A stretch of DNA of 64,000 nt, taken from contig NC_081415.1 in NCBI RefSeq assembly GCF_030272615.1, forward strand, positions 235,409,803-235,473,802, given 5' to 3'. A model generated the notes under the pieces. It saw nothing but the letters and a program-made list of their open reading frames with translations. It searched no databases and was not told the origin of the DNA. Each line of letters opens with the position of its first letter. The first letter of the stretch is position 1. Below are positions 31,903-43,640 of the stretch, in pieces. Both the position numbers and the translations under genes were made by a program. This stretch comes from Cryptomeria japonica (taxonomy: Eukaryota > Streptophyta > Pinopsida > Cupressales > Cupressaceae).

Positions 31903-33388
31903 TGTTGGCATCTCAGTAGAAAGAAAGATTGTTAGCATTTCAATAAGGATATTGAGAAGGTTGTTGAAGATTATTGATATAACTGAAAAAGGATGATTAC
32001 TATCTTTATAACATTATTTTGTCATTGATGTCAAGAAATTGATTTTATGATTCAATATGATGTTGCCATATCTTAAGAAGTATGTTTTGATGAGTATTAA
32101 GTGGTCGGTAACTGACACAAAAAGAATGAATAAGGGGAGAAATATGTTATTCAATGGGAAACTACTACTAAGTTAGACAATGATGAGATCATGATGTTTA
32201 GATTGTTTTTATATTCTACAAATTTTGTTGATTATAAGGTTAATACTATACTATGTCACCGAGAAAAGAACCTAGTCGGTAAACCCTAAGGAACCTAGTC
32301 GGCAAACCCTAAGGTTATCGATATCGGTTAATGAAGGCAGAATGTCTACCGAGTGAAGTTCAGTATTTACCGAGTTACAACCGAGTTATGACAGATCATA
32401 TTGGATGAATACAAGCATTATTTAATGAAGGACAATGATGAGCTGGAGTTGTTTAAATGATTGGTATGCTGTGCATGAAGTTTGTTAAGGATCTATTGCA
32501 ATGAAAGATCAGGAGGAAGATCTACAGCACAGATTGAACCGCAATAACCTTGTGCAAGTTACAAGAAAGGAATGCAAGTCCCTAGGAAAGGTAAAACATT
32601 TTCAGATCGAAGGATACATTGAACCTGGTCAAGTTTGAAGATCTGATGGCTAAGATTGACCATGGGAAATGTGATCAAGGAGATTAAGCGGTTAGAATTG
32701 TTTATAAATAAGGAATTGTTGATGAACAATGGATGTGGGCAAATGTATGCACATTGATGCTACAAAGTTGATTATCAAGCACTGAAGCTTGAAGATCTGA
32801 TTGAAGAACATATTGTGAAGCCCAACAAAAGACTAGTTAAGTCTGATGAATATATTGTTTTGAGCAAATAAGAATCTGCTTTAGCATTTCAGATGTGAAG
32901 TTGCAGATATATTTACTACTGTTGTTTATTTTGAATAACAAAGAAATATCTTAACCGAGTGGACCTAACAGTCTTATTTGTAAATCCTCTAGCAAGGTGA
33001 CATTCTAGTTGAGTGTTTGAAATCCTTTAACAAGGTCACTTCTAACAAGGTGAAGATTCTAACAGATCTGAGGGGAATCCCTTAACTAGGTCACATCAAG
33101 CAATGTGTTTGCAATCTTTAATAGGATTTTCTTTTAACCGAGCATACTCTAGAAGAGTATATTTCTTAGTGGGTCCGAAATCCCACAATGGTTTTTCCCT
33201 ATTTGGGTTTCCACGTTAAATATGGTGTTATGATGATTATGTGTTTATGAGTTAGCATGTTTACCAGTTTTTGATTATATTGCTGAAGTTTAAGTTATCA
33301 GGTTGAATCTATTGAAATATTGAAGATTAAGTTTGTATGATTCACCCCCCCCTCTCATCTTGTTAGCTATTGGCTTCAGAACTTTACA
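31903..33388 (+). repeat. Copia-2 3' LTR
   Basis: 1,486 bp, TGTTGGCATC...GAACTTTACA. Relative to the 5' LTR it has a 22-bp direct duplication (GAACCTAGTCGGTAAACCCTAAG-like, 32269-32313) and a 14-17 bp insertion near 32701. Confidence 0.9.
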
Positions 33389-33690
33389 TATCAAAACAAT
33401 CAAAATATCATAGTCTCATCACTATCTAACTTGGTAATAGTTTCCCATTGAATAACTTATTACTTCCCTTCATTTTCACATTCTTTCAGTGTCACTTACT
33501 GACATCTTTATATCCATCAACACATACTCTTTAAGATATGGCAACATCATACTAAATAAGAAAATCAATTGCTTGACATCAATGACAAAATATATTATTA
33601 AGACAGTAATCATCCTTTATCAATTATATCATCAATCTCCAACAACCTTCTCAATATCCTCATACCAACAAACTTACTGTTATGCCAACA
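33389..33690 (-). repeat. Copia-1 5' LTR, second part
   Basis: Starts with the right TATCA duplication and continues the LTR interrupted at 25933, ending TGCCAACA followed by the ATAAT duplication. It matches 20218-20520 of the other LTR. Confidence 0.9.
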
Positions 33691-35805
33691 ATAATATCAA
33701 GAGGAAGGTATGTGTACAACATATATACTTTACAAATTTTTTAATTATAATATAAATACAATGTTTATTTCTTTCAAAATGATTAAATATTTTATATTTT
33801 TATTGGTTACATTAATGACTATTTTTTATTAGAAGAAAGTGATGTTTTAAAGTCTAATAGACATTTTTATTCATATTCATAAGTTACAATTTAAAAAAAA
33901 TTATATCCACTAATGTCACTATATATTATTTTTATTCTATACATTGTTTTTTATTATGATGTGAAATTTCAATTTTTAGAATACTATATCAACCAATGTC
34001 ATCATACATTATTTTGGGAAGTTGAACAATTGAGTTAGTACATGTTGAAATATTTTCAATCAATTATTCATTTTGATTTGGAGAAGATGGGCATATATCA
34101 ATCTTAAGTTATTTTATTATATTATTGGAAGGAATTGTTTTTAACTTAATAGTTATTACATTTATTTAAGAGTTATTTCCATAATTTGATGCATCTCAAG
34201 TTTTATCATCAAATGAAAATTATAATTTTTATTTGAATGACAACTTAGATATGTTGGGTATATTGAGGAGTGTAGATAAAATTCAAGGAGAAAATAGTAT
34301 TTGAAAAAAGAAATAAAATTTGAAATAAAATGAGAGTTTCAATAGGAATGAAAAGTTAAGTTTAAATGGTTGAAATATGTAGTACATGAAGGAAAAAGTT
34401 ATGAAATGTATTTATTATCAAACACAAATTAATTAATTAATGAAAAATAGATAATGATCGTATTAATTTACAACATGACTTGCTAATGATTCATGTCAAT
34501 TCAAATATCCATAAGATATCACAACAAAAATAGACATGTGAAATTAAAAAGAAATATTGTTTTTAAAATATAACACATGGTAATGAAATAAATAAGGAAG
34601 GAGTCACCATAACTATGAAATTGCTTTTTAAGATGGCATAAGAATATTTGTTTCTCTCAAAATATGAATCACTTTTCTTTCCTAAATGGTGTTACAATTA
34701 CTAACATTGCTGAAGAAAAAGGATTGAATAATTCATATACAAATCACATGGTTGGAAAACAACTTGTTTTTAGTGTATTTGAGTATCTTGAAGAACTAAA
34801 GTGCTACAATGTTGGGTAGTATTTTTTTCTCTTTGTTGTTGAATGAAAGTATAGATTTAAGTCTAGATAGGATTTGTGTTTTATGCACTAGTTAGACTCC
34901 AAAGGGCTGGGACAACTAATATCACAATTTTTAAAAGTTCAATCAATGTTTGTGATGAAAAAGGGAACACAATTAATGATGCAATCAATGTTATAAAGGA
35001 AGAAAGGAACTTTCAAATAAATGATTAATAGTTATTTTTATAATGGTACTTCATTCATGTTAGAAAGTGAAAATGGGTTTGTTTCTTTTAGAAAAAAATA
35101 TACTCTTAATTTTTTAGGTGTTCATTTTATTGTTCATTGTGAAGATCTAGCTATATCAATTTATTTATTTTTTAAAAATATTAGTTGTTAAAAACAATGA
35201 ATTAGCTATACTTTTGGATTCAAAATTTTGTTAAAAGAAACAAGGAACTTAGTCATCTATAAAAAAACTCTGCAAGTTAAGGCTCTTCAAATTCCAGAAG
35301 TTAGATTTCTTTCAAGACAAGTTATTGTAAGGATTGTTGAATTGATGCCTCTTATATTGAATTATGGAAAAATGAGAAAAGGGAGACATAGTATGATAAG
35401 GAAAGGCTTTTAATTCAACAATATTTATGCTAAACAAGTTTAATAAAAAATTTAAGAAGAGTGTACAATTTTACATATTAGGGACATCTATTGATATTGT
35501 TATCAATATTTCAATTAGGTAATATTTTAAAGGATAATTTTATATCATCTTTGAGTTTATTTTGTTTTCCAATATAGGAGCACAAGCCTATGTTGGTACC
35601 ACTTTGACTAAGAGCTAAGGATCGAAGGGAATTGACTTTGTAAAAGTTTAAAAGGGCATATGATCTTTGACCTCATCCCTTATATCATATCTTTAGGGTC
35701 TGAACATTGGTGGATGATGGAATCAAGAAACATACTATCTTCCTCATCAATTGAGCTGCAACTCTTTGTTTGCAAATGGAATATTTTACTTAACTCTTAG
35801 ATAAT
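33691..35805. other. AT-rich DNA without recognised gene
   Basis: Strongly AT-rich. The first bases (ATAATATCAAGAGGAAG then GTATGTG) continue the pre-insertion sequence of 17300-17431. A 61-codon open frame at 35228-35413 resembles nothing I can name. Probably decayed repeats. Confidence 0.5.
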
Positions 35806-36768
35806 GACATATTGATTATTTAGGTCTTTGTTGATGATATCATTTTTGGAGGTGAAGATGAGTTGTGTATGGAATTCTCTAACAATATGAAGAATGAATT
35901 TGAGATTTCTATGATTAGGGAGATGAGTTTTTTCTTAGGTTTGCAGATTACTCAAACTGATAAAGGTATTTTCATCTATCAAACTAAGTATGCTAGAGAG
36001 TTGTTGAAGAAATTTGGTATGGAAAATTGTAAACCGGTTAGTACTCCTATGGTTACAAGTGAGAAATTGACAAAGAAAGATGCAAATCCTACTAGGTACA
36101 AATCTATGATTGGTGGTTTGTTATATCTGACTCAGACTAGACCAGATATAATGAATGCAGTTTGTATTGTATCAAGATATCAAAGTGATCCTAGAGAAAA
36201 TCATGAGAGTGTGGTGAAAAGGATTTTTAGGTATTTGCAGGGAACGCCTGAATATGGTTTGTGGTATCCTAAAAATGATGACTTTACATTATGTGCATAT
36301 ATAGATGTAGATTGGGCTAGAGATGTTGATGATCGGAAGAGCACATCCGGTGGAGATTTCTTTCTTGGAAAGAAACTTATTTCATGGACCAGCAAGCAAC
36401 AATAACACACTTCTTTATCTATTATTGAAGCTGAGTATGTTGCTAATGCTACTAACTATACACAAGTTCTATGGATGAAGTAAATGTTGAAGGATATAAA
36501 GGTAAATTATAATGAACCGATAGTTATTCATTGTAATAACTCTGTTGCTATTGATATATCAAAGAATCCGGTATTTCATTCTAAGAAAAAGAACATATCT
36601 ATCAAGTACAACTTTTTGAAGGAGAAGGTGGAAGCAAATGAAGTCAGATTGGTTAATATGAACACTAAAGAGAATATTGCAGACATGTTCACTAAACCTT
36701 TGCCTAAAGAATCATTTGAGTACTTCAGAGACAGATTGGGGGTTTCTACCCCTCTGGTAGAGGCCTGA
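35806..36768 (+). pseudogene. pol (RT-RH): Copia-3 RT (C-terminal part) and RNase H
   Basis: Begins at the RT core (VFVDDIIFGGEDEL), runs through KKFGMENCKPVSTPM and TQTRPDIMNAV, then RNase H (YIDVDWARDVDDRKSTSGG). TAA at 36403 and 36481 interrupt it; the end contains IHCNNSVAI and MFTKPLPKESFEYF. The first RNase H acid is present (YIDVDW). No N-terminal RT, integrase or gag remain. Confidence 0.85.
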
Positions 36769-37126
36769 GTCATGTTGATTGGCATCAGTCCAGTATGCAT
36801 TATCTGAGTTATTACTCATTCTGGATTGATGTGGTGGTGCTACTACTCAGGGGGAGTAGTCAGCTGTATGTTTCAAAGGATTTATGATTTTTCTTTGATG
36901 TTTAATGCTAGATCTTTGGCATTGATGTGAAAGGGGGAGAGATATATGTGAAAAATAAAGCTTAACAAAATATCAGTCATAAGTGAGTTTGGTTCAAAAT
37001 TTCATTGCTATATCATTTTGTGGGATATTGTTGGTTGTCTTCCATTGGGGGAACCTTGTTTGACATTTCTTGGCACTTGGATGTTTTTTCACATCTAGTG
37101 TTGCCATCAATGCCAAAGGGGAAGAT
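36769..37126 (+). other. Copia-3 3' untranslated region
   Basis: Non-coding, with purine runs CAGGGGGAGTAG (36848), AAAGGGGGAGAG (36930) and the LTR-adjacent tract at 37112. Confidence 0.7.
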
Positions 37127-38374
37127 TGTTGGAAATTTGGAGGAATTGATTATGTGTTTCATTGATGGAAACACCTATTGTTTTGTTTGTTTACTGGTTT
37201 CTGATTGGTTCCGATAGAGTGTTTGATTATGATATTGATCCGATAGGATCCTGTATGCTTTGGTTTGTGGAATTGGTTTGGATTTGTCATTCATGCTATT
37301 TAGATGTGTATCACTATCAGTTGGTTCAAGATTTCATGACTCAGGAGCTATCATTTGTTCTAGTAAGCCTTTTGGTCATCAGTAAGGGTTTTACCGACAA
37401 AGCTTTGTTGAAGATCTTTTGATGCATGTGATAAGTAGTGTTTATGTGCTTCTAGATGTCTTTTAGGATGTTGTTGGGTATCTTGTTTGTGTTCCAATTC
37501 ATCAGTGGTGTTGGATTTGGTTTATGGTGACCTATTTTGGGTCTAGTGTTATCTAGGTTATGGACCGATTTTCGTAACATGTTGGAGGATGTTCTTCATG
37601 TGTTATCGGTGGAATTTAATGACTGGTATACATTATTTTCAGCCTATGCCAACTTGGTTGATCATTGGATTATGGGTTTATGTTATAAATTTATTGTATT
37701 GTCTTTTAGGTGGCCGACCTAATTGTTTATGTCCCAGGTTGGTTTAAATATGATGTAAGATCTCTTTGTAGATCATGGGTTGATAGGAAAAGGTTATGGG
37801 ATGATTTGTGTGTGAATAATGTTGTAATAATATGTAGAAGGTTTGGTCGATCATAGGTGATTGAAATGGGTTTGAAAGAGAGGTTTAAGGCCTCTAGTAT
37901 TGAGCTTAACCAGAACTGTACTTAGGCATAGGAGATGCTATACTTGCAGTTCAGTCTTCTTTCCATATTGTAGTTCGATGTTTATGTATTCAGTGAGGCT
38001 CCTTTTTGTAATGAGCATCGTGCTCTAGGTTGTTGGCCTTCCTTCATATGCAAACCCCTCATATTGTAATCACATACTTATTACAAAAGTATTATCTAAC
38101 TGTGGGTAGGCTTCCCACTGTGGTTTTTCCCTTTAATAGGTTTTCCATGTACAAATCTTGGTGTCATGTGTTATGGATGGATGCTAACTGTTCTGTGATT
38201 TATGTTTATGTTTAAATGCTTTATCAATCATTTTGGTATTTGGTTTATGCATTTCGGTATTAAGTTTATGTGTTCTGGTAATACGAATTTGAATGCTTAA
38301 ATTTCCATAATTAGGTAACAACCGATTCACTCCCCCCCTGTTAGTTGTCCTCTAGTTATCTGAACTATCTAACA
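37127..38374 (+). repeat. Copia-3 3' LTR
   Basis: 1,248 bp, TGTTGGAAATTTGG...ATCTAACA, with the GTGGG...CCCAC plus GTGGTTTTTCCC block at 38104-38130 and a GATTCACTCCCCCCCTG tract near 38326. Confidence 0.85.
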
Positions 38375-38729
38375 GTTTTGACATGAAGAATCGGGCCTTA
38401 AAGGTAAAAATAGGACATAATTAGGGTTTGTGATTAAATGATTTATTGAAGAAATAAAATGAAAATGGGCACACTTAAGGTAAAGGTCCCATTTTTATAA
38501 CATGTGAAGTGATGAATTATGATTTTATATTTAATTAAATTGATTAATAAAATACTTAAAAGAGATTAGAAATGCAAGATGCAAAACACACTAAGGTGGG
38601 TGCTAACCAATTGTGAAATTGTACCACCCTAGCAAGGCTGTACAATTTACGACACTACATGGTGTTACAAATCTAAATTCAAAAGAATCATAATTTTTCC
38701 CTTCTAGAAAAAAAGATATATGCAACGAC
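38375..38729. other. Short interval between Copia-3 and element A
   Basis: 355 bp of AT-rich sequence with no ORF or repeat that I recognise. Confidence 0.5.
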
Positions 38730-39650
38730 TGTTGGAATCTAAGAACACTAGGAGGGGGGGGGGGGTGAATCACTATTTCACCAGAATGATCAATTTTAAC
38801 TTTATTAAAAACATGCATACACCAACTGGTATACCGGTACATATAGAATTGAAAGAAGTAAACCAACCAATAATCCAATCATAAAAATGAATACCATAAC
38901 TCATAGAATTATACATGGAAAATATCAAAGAGGAAAAACCACAGTGGGATTTGTGACCCACAATATCAATCCACTGGCCATATGAAGAGATATTACAAAA
39001 TAGAGGGGCCTACACTTGCAGGAAGGCTTATAGCCTAGAGCACACTGCTCAATCACAAAAGGAGCCCCACTGACTACATACAAATCCATACTACAATCTA
39101 GATAAATGATTCAACTACAATGATAGCATCTTCTATGCCTGAATACAGTTTTGGTTAAGCTTTGTTTGTTCCAGTCTGAAACACTAAACCCTTTACCGGA
39201 ATACCCCTTACATAAATATCCTCACATACATGATCTCTCTCATATATTTCACATATCCTTCATTATTTCCTTCCAAAACATATTAAAAAATGATCTAACC
39301 AACTGACTTATATACCCCTTTACAATTCATCATGCCTTGTGTCGTCTTACAAAGATAATTCCAATATGAATATGCATGTTGTCTAGATAACATAAATACA
39401 TGAATATCAAAAATAATTGCTGATGCCAGATCCAAAAGATGTTGTCCTCTAATACCGATAACCTAATTCTAAACCATGTCAATGTGCATTGTCGGTAACC
39501 AAAGAATTCCTTCCAACCTGCCAGTACCGGTGAAGTGTCTGTGAAGTGCCTGTCGGTACACAAGTGAACCAAAATATGAAGCCATAACATTTTGTCATGT
39601 TGCCATTAATGATGACATATTGAAACAAACCAATTGAGTGTCAAGTACCA
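38730..39650 (-). repeat. Element A 3' LTR
   Basis: Starts TGTTGGAATC followed by a G run (38752-38765) and TGAATCAC. It is similar along its length to 48796-49592 and 54561-55384. Its right end is eroded: the CAATTGCCAACA end of the relatives reads CAATTGAGTGTC here, and the polypurine tract is missing. Confidence 0.7.
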
Positions 39651-40457
39651 AAAACCTGGGATGAAGAATGAAAGACTGTACAATGAATATGTCCCAAAAT
39701 ACCTTACTGGAGCTAAATACACTTTAAAATTTCCAGATAGGCCTTCTCCAAAATCTCTAGATAAGTATGCCAACCATATTTGAAAGTGCTGGAAATAGAT
39801 ACAAGTCCATTTAGCATATGGGCAAATGACTCTTTCTCATTAAGCTTTGCTAGTGTGGGCTTACCAACCATATCTATACAATCCTTCTTATGTACACTTA
39901 ATGAATCCAACCGAGGACTCACCAATCCTCTAAGACTTTTGGATCTTTTTATGATTTTATCTTTTTCCTTCTCAAGAGAAAAAACATGGGCTTCCAAAAC
40001 CAAAATCTGACCATCAATAGATGTAGTCAATTAATTCAATCCATCAAAATAATTGGCTATACCTGCAATCTCCTCCTGAATATTCTTAATCTTTTTCTCT
40101 GTCTCAACTGTGAGTAAACCTGTGTTACAACATACTCTATAAATATTAGTACATTGCCTTAATGCATTATCTATCAATTTCAACTTATCATTAATCTCCT
40201 TCCTCTCAAACTCAATAATTTGATCAAATGTAGCTCTCTTTGCTTGTGTAAACCTCTCCTGTGCCTGTTGGTTTGATATATGTTGCAAGGACTGAAAATC
40301 CTTTGAAATGTGTTTAGTGATTATCTTAAGCTTGCCGAATGGGCTTGCTTCATTGTCAAATTTGCACTCCAGGACAAGTCTATGCAAGATAGTGATAGAC
40401 TGATCAATAACACCTTTATCCATCGATCTCTCCTTCATCATTTTTTGTGCAACGATC
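39651..40457 (-). pseudogene. Element A ORF2, C-terminal part
   Basis: Two adjoining open stretches (40441-40031 and 40030-39713) are similar to the end of ORF2 in element C, for example SPRLDSLSVHKKDCIDM against SPRLDSLGVHNKECMDM. Content is Lys/Glu-rich and helical, with a predicted coiled coil around QILVLEAHVFSLEKEKDKI. The upstream end is cut by the copia insertion at 40458. Function unknown. Confidence 0.65.
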
Positions 40458-41512
40458 TATTGGTATTCTGGTATGGTTTTGTCATTGATGTCAACACCTA
40501 CTAAAAGCACTTTGGAGTTCCAACAAACATTCACTGGCAAGCAAGTAACTATTGCATAGTTACTGGTATATGGTACACCAGTAGGATATAATGATCACCA
40601 ACACCTGATATGGCATGGAAGACATTTGGAAATGTCGAAGACATCATGTGGACATCTTATCTTGGAGAATTGATCATTGGTATATTCATATTTTCATATT
40701 TTCTTTTACCGACAAATAGGTCTAGGGTTACCCAGGGTTACACCGACAGGTTTATCTTTTCCAGATCAGCATGGCACGCTATGGAGATGATTAATTAATG
40801 TTGTAAATGCATTAAGCCGACATGTTCAATCGGTTATTGCATCGGATATTATATTGTTTGTAAAATGTTTTATTATAATATCTTGTAGAGCCGACCTACT
40901 AAAATTAGTCTTAGGTTATGGTATAAATGTGAGATCTTAATTGAAAGATCAAGTGAGGAATGCAAAGAAGGTATATTGTGAAGGGATATGCAAGACTAAG
41001 CAGAGCTATACACAAAGACATCATTTGAAGGTGAAGTTAGCTTTTTGTGAAGGCATATCAACATTACACCGGTACTGAATCCAGCATATGAAGATGTTAT
41101 TTCAAGCAATACATTCTTATTGGATTTAACCATCCAAATTGTAGTCAGTGTGACTCCCATTTGTGTTTGAGCAGTGAGCTCTAGGCGCTTGGCCTTTCTG
41201 CATGTGTAGACCCCATTTTTGTACACTTACTATCTGCAGTAGTATCATCTGATTGTGGGTAAGGTTTCCCACTGTAGTTTTTCCCCTTACAGGGTTTCCA
41301 CGTACAAATATTGGTGTCATGTGTTGTGGATGATTTTATGTTTTGATTTCATGCGTTAATCTTTACTGGTATTGCATTTATTTGTTAAATCTGTCCATCG
41401 GTATAACAAACTGTCTCATCGGTATTAAAGAAGTAATTGATTAAGTTGTTTTTGGTTTAAAGTTTTAGACAACTGATTCACCCCCCCTCTCAGTTGTCCC
41501 CGGGACCTAACA
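40458..41512 (+). repeat. Copia-4 5' LTR
   Basis: 1,055 bp, TATTGGTATTCTGG...GGGACCTAACA. It contains GTGGGTAAGGTTTCCCAC followed by GTAGTTTTTCCCC (41255-41286) and GATTCACCCCCCCTCTCAG near 41475. Confidence 0.85.
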
Positions 41513-41530
41513 ATTGGTATCAGAGCCAAG
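41513..41530 (+). other. Copia-4 primer binding site
   Basis: ATTGGTATCAGAGCCAAG directly after the LTR, the perfect initiator-tRNA-Met complement common in plant copia elements. Confidence 0.9.
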
Positions 41531-41568
41531 TCCTCTTTTGCAGAAGTTTAACAACTTGAGGAGATCCA

Positions 41569-43640
41569 ATGTCTACTAATTATTTCAGGAAGGACAGTCC
41601 TAAACTTGATGGAACCAACTATGGGATATGGAAGATCAGAATGGAGACACATCTGAATTGCATTGGAAAGGACATATGGGATGTTACAAAGAATGGTTAT
41701 ACTACTGCTACTCTAGGTCAGCCTGCTCCAGCTAACTTGACTAGAGATGAAGAAAATGATTGCAAAGAAAGAGAAGCACTTTTGAGCACATTATCAGATC
41801 AGTAGATCATGGGACTATCAGATAGGTCTACTGCTAAAGCTATTTGGGATCATTTGGAAACACTGAATGAAGGAGATTCCACAGTCAAAATTGCAAAACT
41901 TGAAAGCTTGCGAGTTAGGTATGAAAATCTAAAAATGGAAGAAGATGAAAGAATCTTTGCTTTTATGGAAAGAGTAAATGAAATTGTTTTGGGTATAAAA
42001 TGTTGTGTAGGAACTCTAAGTGAAGATGAAATTGTTTCAAAATTTTTAAGAGGATTGCCACCGGCATACAAAATGAAGGTTACTGCTATAAATGAATTAA
42101 GAACAATGCCTAATACATCAGTAACTAGGGATACACTGATTGGAAAACTTTCAACCTTTGAAATTGAGGAATTTGGTCATGTTGCTACTATAAAGATAGA
42201 TTTAGCCTTCAAAGCATCAACATCATCTGCATCATCATTTGACAAATCTGATTGGAAAGCCTTTTATGCAAGAGAACTTGAAGAAAGAAGGAAAGAACTT
42301 GAAGAACTTGAAGCACTATTTGCAAGAAAAATTCCTAAAGGTCAAGTTGAAAGTAAGTATGAAGGTAAAGCACCCTTTAAGTGTTTTAACTGTAATAAAA
42401 TTGGTCATATGGCTTCAAGATGCCCTGATAGACATGCTAGACTAAGAGAAGAAGCCAGAAGGACATACAAACCTAACCTTGAATATCAAAGATATAGATT
42501 CAAGAAAAATAAGGATAGATCTTGTTATGTAGCTGATGAAGGAGTGATTGATGATTCTGAAGAAGATCCGACAGACAATGGATGGGTTTTTGTTACTATA
42601 GCAAAAGATGAACCGGCACCTACAGTGCAACCGGTAGAACAAGCCTTGGCAGCTAAAATTGAGGTAAAAGATGAATGGATAATTGACTCTAGATGCTCCC
42701 ATCATATGACAGGTGATAAAGGTAAATTCTTAAACTTTCAAGAATACAATGGCGGCTTAGTAAGATTTGGAGATGACAAAGCTTGTCAAATCAGAGGTAA
42801 GGGTTCAATATCTCCTGATGGTAAACATAACACTGACAATGTCTACTATGTTGAAGGTTTAAAGCATAATCTTTTGAGTGTTGGTCAATTAGTTGAGAAA
42901 GGATTTCAATTACAATTTAAGAATGAAAAATGTAAAGTCATGAACAAAACTAGCTTAGAAATTGCAACCAGTAATCAGACTAGAGGTAATATCTTTCATT
43001 TGAATAACAGTGAAAAGACATGCTTGATTGCACATATAGATGAAAGTTGGTTATGGCATAAGAGACTCTGTCGTGTAAACTTTGATTGCATGGTAAAGAT
43101 CAGTACTACTAAGGCAGTTAGAGACTTACCTAAGATTGTCAAACCTCATAATACAATATGTAAGGAATGTCAATTTGGAAAATAGGTTAGAGCTAGCTTC
43201 AAAAGCATTCCTAAAAAATCAAATAATGCTCTTGATTTAATTCACACTGATTTATGTGGTCCAGCTAGAACCAAAAGCTTACAAGGTGATAGATATTTCA
43301 TGCTAATCATTGATGACTATTCTAGAATGTGTTGGGTTACTTTTCTTAGAGAGAAATCTGAAGCACTTGGAAAATTTAAACTGTTCAAAGCAATGGTTGA
43401 AAATGAAACCGGTAAGAAAATTAAGTGCTTAAGATTAGATCAAGGAGGGGAATTCACATCTAAAGAGTTTAATACATTCTGTGAAGTGAATGGAATTAGA
43501 AGACAGCTATCAGCACCCCGAACACCTCAGCAAAATGGAGTTGTTGAAAGGAAAAACATAACTATCTTGGATGTAGCAAGAAGTATGATATCAGAAGCAA
43601 ATTTACCACATTTGTATTGGAGAGAAGCAGTCAGTACAGC
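41569..43640 (+). pseudogene. gag-pro-int: Copia-4 gag, protease and integrase
   Basis: ATG at 41569 (MSTNYFRKDSPKLDGTNYG). TAG at 41803 and 43183 interrupt one frame. CCHC knuckle CFNCNKIGHMASRC near 42385. Protease active site DSRCSHHMTG (about 42690): the Gly after D-S is Arg. Integrase has the pre-integrase WLWHKRLCRVNF, the first Asp in MLIIDDYSRM, the second in RLDQGGEF and Glu in NGVVERKN, so the triad is complete. A frameshift near 43640 moves the rest to another frame. Confidence 0.85.

Larger units (their letters stand above)
25934..33388 (+). mobile_element. Ty1/copia element on the plus strand ('Copia-2'), nested in the Copia-1 LTR
   Basis: 5' LTR 25934-27382, PBS 27383-27395, gag-protease, integrase remnant, RT-RNase H, polypurine tract 31891-31902, 3' LTR 31903-33388, with TATCA duplicated at 25929-25933 and 33389-33393. 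Protein and LTR similarity show it is the same family as Copia-1 in opposite orientation. The LTRs differ by many substitutions and at least two indels, so it is much older than Tat1 but younger than Copia-1. The coding region has stops, a frameshift and an integrase deletion. Confidence 0.92.
17432..33690 (-). mobile_element. Ty1/copia element on the minus strand ('Copia-1'), with nested insertions
   Basis: Bounded by TGTTAGTTG at 17432 and GCCAACA at 33690, with ATAAT at both flanks (17427-17431 and 33691-33695). In element orientation: 5' LTR (33690-33394 plus 25933-24695), PBS, gag-protease-integrase-RT-RNase H (24650-20890), polypurine tract and 3' LTR (20520-17432). Gene order integrase before RT defines Ty1/copia. 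A solo LTR sits in the 3' LTR and a plus-strand copy of the same family in the 5' LTR. The coding region has nonsense codons, a frame change and loss of most of the integrase core, so it is dead. Confidence 0.9.
35806..38374 (+). mobile_element. 5'-truncated Ty1/copia element ('Copia-3')
   Basis: RT starts abruptly just before the catalytic motif at about 35820; everything upstream is absent. RNase H, a 3' untranslated region, a polypurine tract (GCCAAAGGGGAAGAT, about 37112-37126) and one LTR (37127-38374) follow. No target duplication can be defined because the left end is lost. Its RT is more similar to the copia element at 40458-46081 than to Copia-1/2. Confidence 0.85.

Noticed and set aside
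35228-35413. Transposase fragment
   Set aside because: A loose resemblance to helical transposase sequence was considered, but no diagnostic residues are visible.
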